Position numbers and translations under genes: made by a program. Of a stretch of DNA of 64,000 bases, positions 56,240 through 64,000 are shown one piece after another. Numbering within the stretch: the first letter of the stretch is position 1; every line of letters starts with the position of its first letter. The notes under the pieces were generated by a model. The model worked only from the letters and a program-made list of their open reading frames with translations. It was not told the DNA's origin and made no database searches. The DNA is taken from the NCBI GenBank assembly GCA_035610365.1, contig CM069434.1, positions 123,808,895 through 123,872,894 on the forward strand, in the 5' to 3' direction. This stretch comes from Aquatica leii. Taxonomy: Eukaryota; Arthropoda; Insecta; Coleoptera; Lampyridae.

Positions 56240-59200
56240 TGTTTAAAATTTACAAATAAATAAAAAATTGAATCATTCTTGTTAGATGATTAATAAAAAT
56301 GTAATTGTCATTTAAATAACGTTGAGGGTAAACTAAAAATGTACTATGATTGATAGAACGATTTTGAATAAAAATGTAATTATCATTTGAATAATTTAAT
56401 TGTTTGAACAATCAATAGTACCTAATAAATACAACTTCATCAAACTATATTTAAAAACAGAATTATTTTATTATTGCAGTTACGGTTAATTTTATGCGAG
56501 TTAAATAAACTTTACTCTTCTCTAATACACCTTAAGTAACGTTTAGCAGAAATTATTTTTCTTTTAGAAATGAGGCACAGGCGTAAAACATAATTGAATA
56601 AGCTACTATGTGTTAAAACAACTCTTTGAGTCATAAAACTTGATTTTATTAAAAAAGAGAAGATAAAGTACCATGAGGCAAATTCAATGACAGAGTCATC
56701 TCGTAGTATAAATTCACTATACATAATAGTATGTAAAATAAAATCAGCTTTTAACGTTTTACTCTCTATAGCCATTTACATGCTAAGATAAAGTATCTAC
56801 AATAAGTATACAATTTTTTTAACATTACTTGAAGTTAAAAAACTGTAAGAAAATAAATGCATGAAAAAATATATCAACTAACATTAAAACGATGTTTAAA
56901 AATGTTTTTCGATTCTCAAACTTGATTTACAGAAAGTTGTTGTGTAGATTCTTTTATCTCTTGGTACACATTAATATAAGAATTTAATTTTTAATCGACA
57001 GTCAAAATTATTCAAATAATGATTGATTTTTTATTTATCATTTAAAACACGTTGATTAACTTTGCTATTACACGTAATATACTGTCTTGAGGTTTAGAAA
57101 TACAGGTAACATTAATTTTTTTTAATTTTGTTAAAATTGATTGTTATTTTTTGTACAAAAATTTTGTTATTTTGAAGACATAAATATATTTGTAATAACA
57201 ATCGAATCGTGTTTCAATATTTTCTTTTCCTATTTACAGAAGTAACATACTATTCAATATTCAATATCATTTGTTTTTACTAAATTTTACCTTAAAAACA
57301 GTGTTTTCTTTTGTTTACATCAATATTAATGTCGTTGTCGGCTTAACAAAACATGATTGATGGTTAATCTATTTGATGCTCTCTATTTTTATATAATTAA
57401 TAAATGTCAACAAGATGTTCAATCAGGAGTAACTGTAACAGAATTTCTTTTTATAAATCTTCTTTTGCTTATTAACTATTTTGTGGTATTTTTTTTTCGA
57501 AATGCTTGAAAAATAATTTGAATTTCGTTGGTTTGCTTTCATTGTAAAATTCTGGATCGTTTTAATATGTATGTTTAAACTAGTAAATTCTTAAACTAAA
57601 TCTATAATAAAACAATCGTACTTCAATAATAAGACATTGCAAAATTGTATCAATTACTTTTAGTTCAAGTTGCTATTGTATATGCACAAAAGCATATTTG
57701 AACAAAAAAGGCGAAAGGGTTTATTCATTCATACACTCATTGTGAAGAGCTTCTAAGTGCCCCTTAAATTTACCGAGTTTCAAATTGTCCCCAGCCGAAA
57801 TTTTAAAGCAAATAGCACAGTTTATACTAAATTACGACAAAGCATTTTTTAGTAGCAATATAAAATTTAATAAAATATCATTAGTCACGAGCAGTTTTAC
57901 AATTTGTTAAATATTTAGTATTTACAATGGACAACACAAGACGTGCACGTTTTGCTCCCGAATTACTCAACATCTGATCAAAACATAATACACTTCATGC
58001 TATTCAATATTTTAGTCATTAATAAAACCAGTTTTGCTTTGATGAAATCACTAAAATCAAGGTAAACAAAAAAACGTTAAGATTAAAAACCCACACCTTA
58101 CAATTGCTGTTAGGTGTGTGTACGTGGGTAGTTGAAGATGTGAATGAAATCACGTGATTAGGTTACATAAATACATTTTTGTAATTTCATTGATTTAACA
58201 GGTGGTTAACGTTTTCTTCTAATTTATTGTTATCATTTTCATCGACGTCTTTCTTTTCACCTTCTAGTGTATATACGTCAGCACGACCAAAGATCCTTAT
58301 AACGAATTCCAAAAGCTCCTGTTTGCATACTAATTACAATTAGCATCCCAGACAGTAAAATTGCGAGCGACTTTACGCCTGTCTGAATAAATTTAACGTT
58401 TTGACGTAAAATGTAAATTTTAATAGTATAATATTGGTAATGACTATCAAACTAATAGTAGAAAGCAACTTTTTACGTTTATTTCGTTCAAAAATATCCT
58501 CTTCGTGTTTCCTTCCGTATAGGTACTGACAAAAAAGACAAATACGTTTCTTAAATTTTAGGTTTTTTTTTACCTTGTTAAATGGGCGCGGGGCGCATAC
58601 AAACAAGTAATTTCTTACTCGATTAAAACAGGTTATAAAACTTATTAAGAAATTATTAAAAATAACATCAGATAACTTTTAAAGCACACCCTACTTTAAT
58701 CTTTTTTTTTGTTATTACCGTGCTTGAGTTTTAAATAAAAATTGTAAGTTATACAGGTTGTTGTATTACATTCCGCATCAATGTAGGTACAGTTATTTAT
58801 GTGCGTTCTTGCATTTAACATTCCTTAGTTAAAGATGGCCTTCTCAATAATGAGTACGCTGATAAGCCTAATACATTTATTAGCTTAAATTTTTTTATCG
58901 TTTATGTGTACTCTTATTATTAGCAAATCTAATGCTCAAAGAGCTTGGGCAAAAACGATATTTAAAGAATTTTTTAACTATTTGTTCTGTTTCTTTAAAA
59001 TCAGATTGAACATTAGAACTTATCTTTAAAAATGTAATATAACTTGTAGTAAACATCTTTGATTTATGTTTAATATTGTGAGCTTTTTTAATTTTATTAC
59101 TCTTTTTTTAGCTTTTTTTGTCAATACCTTAGTATTCAGCTATTTAACGTGTACTTTATCACACGTTTTCCAAGTGGTGTTTTTTGGTAATTTGAAACTT

Positions 59201-60425
59201 GTATTACATTCTATACAAAACACGTTTATAGGTATCTTGGGATCGATCTGAGAATTTTGTAATCTATAGACAATATAAAATTTTATTTACAAATTCTCGC
59301 ATCAACATAAATATTTATTATTTAAAAAAAACATTGTTTACTAAAAGCTTAAATCAAAAAATTAAGAAATACTTTTTTAAGAATAAAACAAACTAAAAAA
59401 CTTAATCACTTTAGAACAAATATATACACATAATATTAGATATAGTTGATATGGAATTAAAAATTCATACACAACCACATTATTCCTCTACGAAAGCAGA
59501 ATAGTCGTTCTCTCAGATAGGCTTATTGTTTATAAAGATTCAAAAAAAAATTTCTGCACTACATCAACAGGAATCGTAACAATAATTTTTATCAATTTGA
59601 TGCACCTAGGAAAAAACTATATGTATTTATGCGTTATCTTTGGTCTATCATGCGTTTACGTCATTGACATTTTTAGTAACAACTTTTTTTAAATTTTACA
59701 ATGTTTAAAAACATACTTCCATGCAATTTCAACTTTGTTTTGAAAACAGTTCCATAAAAACTAATATTTGTCAAAAACCGAACTATTATTTTCCAATAGT
59801 AAATTTTTTTCAAAGTTTGTTAAATGCAAAACATTCTGCAATTTCGAGCTTGGAGAGTTTTATTAATTTTTTTGAAAAATAAACCGATAAAGACTAGATC
59901 CGGCATTGTACCGTTAACGCATTTTTGTTTGACGTAGAAAGTAAATTTTATCTAAAATTAATTTAGTAATCGTTCTCCCAAAAAGTTCAAATATATTTTT
60001 AGAAAAATTTTATCTTGTTAGGTTTTAATGTTATTCAGATTTAAAGTTCGCACATAAACATGTATTTTCGTTTGCGGTGACATTTTCAATATATTAACTA
60101 TTATTCTACAAGTTCTCAAGAGTTGTTTTACATCTCACTTTAAAAAAATTTTTACTAGGTTTAATTTAATATGTACTTTTTTCATTCAACAATTAAGCTA
60201 CATCACAAATGTATGAAAGACAATACGTAACAGAGTTATCAGAAAGCGTGATGTCGCTGGTAAAATACATGAATAAAAAAAAACGCAGTGGATGTTGCTC
60301 ATTGCCAACACTCTCAAACTATACGTTTCATGAACCATATGAAACATCTAAGTTTACTTGAATAATAATGTGTATGGTATATTCATTTAACATAGAAATA
60401 GGATTCACGTTCTTTGTAAAAGGTT
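56240..60425. other. Laminin intron; nothing recognised
   Basis: Very AT-rich sequence with short, uninformative ORFs only. No repeats or genes could be supported. Confidence 0.45.
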
Positions 60426-60429
60426 CAGT

Positions 60430-61065
60430 AGATGGAGCCGCTTGAACCATTTCACTACGAGAGCTTCTTCATCTTCAGTCAATTATGGTACCTCGTGCTA
60501 AGGGCAGCTATTTTTTCCTTTACGTGGGAAACACCAAGATCTTGAAGAATGATTCAGTTTGGTACATATAGCATGGCGTGTTACATATTGCTCTGAGTAT
60601 TTTTGACTGAGCATTTTTATACTTTTTGTATATTGGTGTTACTTGCAATTCTCCACAATTGGATTCCATAGCTCCAAACTGTTTTTAGAATCGCTGTGTA
60701 AAGGAGAAGCTTATTTTCCATTGAGAGCTGCGAGTTTGGACCCATTAGCTAGTGTATCTTGAGGTATTGCAGCCGGATTAGGACTTGTTTCTTCTAAATA
60801 TATTTACTCCACGTCAGTCGTTTGTCAAGATAAATTCTCAGATATCTAATTTTATCTTTTTGTCGGATCAGAGTCCAACACTGCTTTACAAGTGCCTTTA
60901 CGAAACGTAAATGCAAACGTGTGCTGACTTTGTCGTGTTTGCTTTAATACGCCATCGTTTGATCCAAACTTCAATTTTGTTAAAACGCCATTGATACTAG
61001 CATGTCTGCTGTATACAAGGCATATAACAATGGTCCAAGGACGCTGCTTTGCGGTATACCAGAGT
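60430..61065 (-). pseudogene. Jockey-type non-LTR reverse transcriptase fragment
   Basis: The minus-strand translation starts at about 61058 with SGIPQSSVLGPLLYALYTAD, the (G/S)xPQGSVLGPLLYLIYTAD motif of Jockey-clade RTs. It continues with IRYLRIYLDKRLTWSKYI, SMENKLLLYTAILKTVWSYG (..IYKAILKPIWTYGIQLWG in the family) and DLGVSHVKEKIAALSTRYH, the C-terminal region. Several stops are present. The upstream part (endonuclease, palm YADD) is missing and is replaced at about 61065 by the Penelope-like fragment. Confidence 0.75.
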
Positions 61066-61067
61066 AA

Positions 61068-61671
61068 ATGTCTACCAATAAAGAGTAAGCTTCACAATAT
61101 TTTACCAGAAATTTCCTGTTTTTCAAGTAAGAAATTAGCATTTTCCATTGATTTAAAGGTGTTTAATGGTGAATATTATAAACAAATAGATGGTGTAGCA
61201 ATGGGATCACCAATTTCTTCATCTATTGCAAATTATTTTATGGAGCATTTTGAAGAGGAAGCTTTAAAATTTGCATCTAAAAAACCAAAACTATGGCTTA
61301 GATATGTTGATGATGTTTCTGCAATCTGGTCCCATGGTGAAGATGAACTACAAATTTTTCTTCAATACCTAAATTATCAACAACTAAACATAAACTTTAG
61401 TATTGAAAAAGAAATTAATGGTACCTTACCTTTTCTTGATGTAAAGATAGAAAGAAAACCAAATGGTACTTTAATACATTCAGTTTATCGAAAACCAATA
61501 CATTCGGATCAATATATAAACGCAAACTCTCATCATCATCCATCTCAGAAATTTGGTACAATTCGCACATTATACAACCGTGCGATGACAATTTGCCATC
61601 AAGATAAATTACCAGAAGAATTAGACTACTTTGAGAAAGTTTTTATAAGAAATGGTTTTAACCCGTTATGA
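61068..61671 (+). pseudogene. Penelope-like element reverse transcriptase fragment
   Basis: The plus-strand frame from about 61068 to 61671 holds IDGVAMGSPISSSIANYFME (RT motif B), LWLRYVDDVSAIW (catalytic YVDD) and GTLPFLDVKIERKPNGTL, followed by YRKPIHSDQYINANSHHHPS. These are hallmarks of Penelope-like elements. The frame is open but lacks the N-terminal RT fingers, and it stops before a GIY-YIG endonuclease. The ORF formally extends left to 60991 through antisense Jockey sequence, which is not part of the RT. It is a truncated copy. Confidence 0.85.
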
Positions 61672-61925
61672 CCGGAGTTATTTATTGTTTTCCAAATCTT
61701 GTTGTTTTCATCATCACGTGACAAGAGGCATACAATAAACCCAAATATATTCTTTTTTGCAAAACCCGTACATATTTTTTTCTTAAAAATGCTGTTACAT
61801 ATATGTAACGCTAGGTCATTCAATTGCCTAAAATGTGAGATTTTCAATAAATACAAATTTTTCATTACGAATTTAAAATCTTCAATAAAATGCATTAGTT
61901 ACATTATTTTTGTATGAAAGATAAC
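61672..61925. other. Spacer between Penelope-like and piggyBac remnants
   Basis: No recognisable feature. The expected Penelope endonuclease is absent. Confidence 0.4.
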
Positions 61926-61929
61926 GTTG

Positions 61930-63613
61930 CAATCAATACAAAGACCAAGATTGCATTTTATACATTGCATTCTTGTACTTGAATTGCAGCCTTCGCCCGT
62001 GCAGCGACGTCTCTTCTTGTTTGGAATTGTAGTTAGTAAGTGATTTGTACGGTCATATCTTAAATCAATCATCCGAAATACTTAATTTTGAAGTTGAGGG
62101 TCTGCCTGGTCCTTTGGGAAGATTCTCATACGTCTTGAGGTATGCCTGCGTAATGCTTCGCCTGAACTCTAGTTGCGAAATTTTTGACTTGTTGGCTTTT
62201 TTATATAATATTCACGAGTTCGTTATACAAACATCTAACAAGTACGTAAATATATACCACCACCACTTTTTAGATCTAATTCCTATACGATAATTAGACG
62301 TAAATTCGACCATTAGATCTGTTCTTTCCATATTATTATTGTACTCAGCAATAATATGAGGCCGTGGTACCGCTACGTACTTAGAATCTGCTTTGCTATA
62401 TGTTCGTACAGTTATTGGATGTATGCCATGACAAGTAGACATAGCAGTGACAACATTAATAATCGTCCATTTTACAAAAATGACACCATGATCACTATCA
62501 GTGGCTGAAGTATAGGTGCATCTGTCTCGTTTATGCATAATTTTTATTGTAGTCAAAGGGCAGTTTTTAGGTATCCTGTATTATCTAAACAGAGTTTATA
62601 TGGATACTCTGGATGGGGTAATTTATCAACCATCGAAACGAATGGTGCTGTACATTTGCCAAACAGAAATTCGTATTGTTCATTTGCAGTGGGAGATTTT
62701 CCTTGATATACGTCACAGTTGACTAAGTATCCATCACTTGTATTGAGAGCCCAAATTTTGAAACCAAACCGAATAGGTTATCCTCTAATAAACTGCTTAC
62801 ATCCATGTCTCCCTTAATATTTAATCATAGACTCATCAAAATCTAATTTTTCTACAGGTATGAAATTCTTTAAAAAGCGTGTCTTCAATAATTTCATGAA
62901 TGGTCGCAGTTTATATAATTTGTCATTTTTGTCGATTTTAGAATTGTCGGCACAATGTATAAATCTCAAAATTTCAATAAATCTATCTGTTCTCATAGCA
63001 TTGCTAACTAGAATATTTTTTTAATCTGAACCAGAATCCTAATAATATCGTTTACCTGGTTTGTGATCGTATCCACTTACAATCAAAATTGCAATAAAAG
63101 ATCGAATTTTATCGGAGGTAATTTTTGGATCATGGCAGTTTTTAAAAGCTGCATAGTTTCTTGTTTCAGTGACTAGAAAATCTATAACTTCATCATCGAT
63201 AATGTTTTTCGAAAATTTCTACACAGGAAAGATCGATATATTGTGCGTAAGTACAATTTGGAAAAAAGTGAGTGTTATGTCAGTGTTCTCAATGCAAGTT
63301 ATTTTTTCTCTAAGATTGATCTTTGAAAGAGTGATCCCACGTTTTTTATTTTTTAAACGAACTTCCTTTTGATTAGCCGATGTTGTTTCTTGAGCTGCAC
63401 TTACTATGTTTTTACTTTTGTCAAAGTCTTCACTTTCACTTATCACATTATCTTTATCTGTATGTTTTTTGTCCTGATCAGTTTTATTTTGGCTCTAGAA
63501 CGAAGCTGCCTTCCACTCAAGTTGTCTAGTGAACTTCCATTGTCTTCTTCGGCGGAATCTTCGTCTGTCAGAACGCTAACTTCTGGAGGTTCAATAAATA
63601 TTTCGTCGACCAT
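61930..63613 (-). pseudogene. piggyBac transposase, inactivated
   Basis: Minus-strand frames read in order: ATG at 63613 (MVDEIFIEPPEVSVLTDEDS, an acidic N-terminus), then MRTDRFIEILRFIHCADNSK and KLYKLRPFMKLL (62996-62890). Next come LDFDESMIKY with the first catalytic Asp (about 62830), QFIRGxPIRFGFKIWALN (62770), YKLCLDN with the second Asp (about 62595) and VVTAMSTCHG with ITVRTYSK (62430). Near 62190-62085 a C-terminal ISQLEFRRSITQAYL and LPKGPGRPSTSKL occur. A Cys-rich tail is poorly preserved. At least three frameshifts and several stops are present. TTAA-flanked ends were not identified. Confidence 0.85.
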
Positions 63614-63649
63614 TGAGTCCTGGTTAAATTAAAATTTAAAAATTAAATA

Positions 63650-64000
63650 CAGGCCACCGTTTGGCCGAAACATAGTGATTTTTTAAAAAAAATTGAAAGA
63701 TATGTTTTTAGAATTGCGATCATAATTTTTTTTCAAAAAATGTTTATTGCATAATTTTACGTTTCAAGGTCTCCTGAATCAAAAAAATGTATTTTTGACA
63801 AAAAAATTTTGGGTGTCTGTGTGTAAGGATGTACTCACGATAACTCTGGAACCAAAACTCTTAACTTGAAATTTAGTATGGAGCTGGCTTTTCATATTCT
63901 CTCGGTTCTATCAAAATGTAGGTCTAATAAAGAAACCGGAAATTTGTGTATCCGCTATTTTTAAGCAGTTTTTTTTATATAATTTTGTACGTATGTAAAT
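63650..64000. other. Right end of window; nothing recognised
   Basis: Noncoding sequence. The text around 63815-63900 (TGTGTAAGGATGTACTCACG) has the look of a dispersed insect repeat, but there is no second copy in the window to support it. Confidence 0.3.

Noticed and set aside
60991..61067. N-terminal about 25 codons of the Penelope-like ORF
   Set aside because: They are antisense to the Jockey RT motif GIPQ.SVLGPLLY, so they are a chance extension and not part of the RT.

Overview
The window is animal nuclear DNA, most probably from an insect. It is AT-rich, has spliced genes with GT..AG introns, and is crowded with insect-type transposable elements (Ty3/gypsy, BEL/Pao, mariner, piggyBac, hAT, MULE, Penelope, non-LTR). 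The species is not identifiable from sequence alone; a beetle or another insect with large introns would fit.

One host gene is recognisable: a laminin alpha subunit of the wing blister (wb; vertebrate alpha-1/2) type on the + strand. Exon A (12072-12326) carries the end of the laminin N-terminal (LN) domain and the start of the first laminin-EGF (LE) repeat. After a 20.6-kb intron, six tightly packed exons (32889-35268) carry LE repeats, a laminin IV (L4) domain and further LE repeats. Reading phase is continuous across all seven exons. The 5' exons and the coiled-coil and G domains lie outside the window, so almost everything else here is intron.

Layout. 1-10.8 kb: a nested pile of decayed elements. 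Two minus-strand Ty3/gypsy remnants are interrupted by two copies of a noncoding repeat (R1), by a mariner-like element with about 370-bp inverted repeats, and by a pogo/Tigger-like end. 13.2-19.9 kb: a young Ty3/gypsy element (minus strand, LTRs near 99% identical, 4-bp target duplication) with gag, protease and pol. It also has an extra ORF encoding a TARG1/OARD1-type macrodomain fused to a CCCH zinc finger. 19.9-21.4 kb: a decayed DUF7869-like gene. 22.9-24.8 kb: repeat family D, copy 1. 26.7-31.8 kb: a decayed BEL/Pao element. 32.9-35.3 kb: laminin exons. 36.6-37.65 kb: a small MULE with minisatellite-like ends, a FLYWCH fragment and a 9-bp target duplication. 43.2-45.7 kb: a hAT remnant. 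48.6-52.2 kb: non-LTR retrotransposon remnants. 53.7 kb on: repeat D, copy 2. 55.7-56.2 kb: a long inverted repeat with a hammerhead-like core. 60.4-63.6 kb: Jockey-like, Penelope-like and piggyBac remnants side by side.

The most unusual item is the macrodomain-CCCH ORF of the young gypsy element. Its predicted catalytic residues look intact, it runs through the polypurine tract into the LTR, and it suggests that the element acquired an ADP-ribosyl-hydrolase module, perhaps to counter host ADP-ribosylation. No RNA genes, CRISPR arrays or bacterial features were seen.
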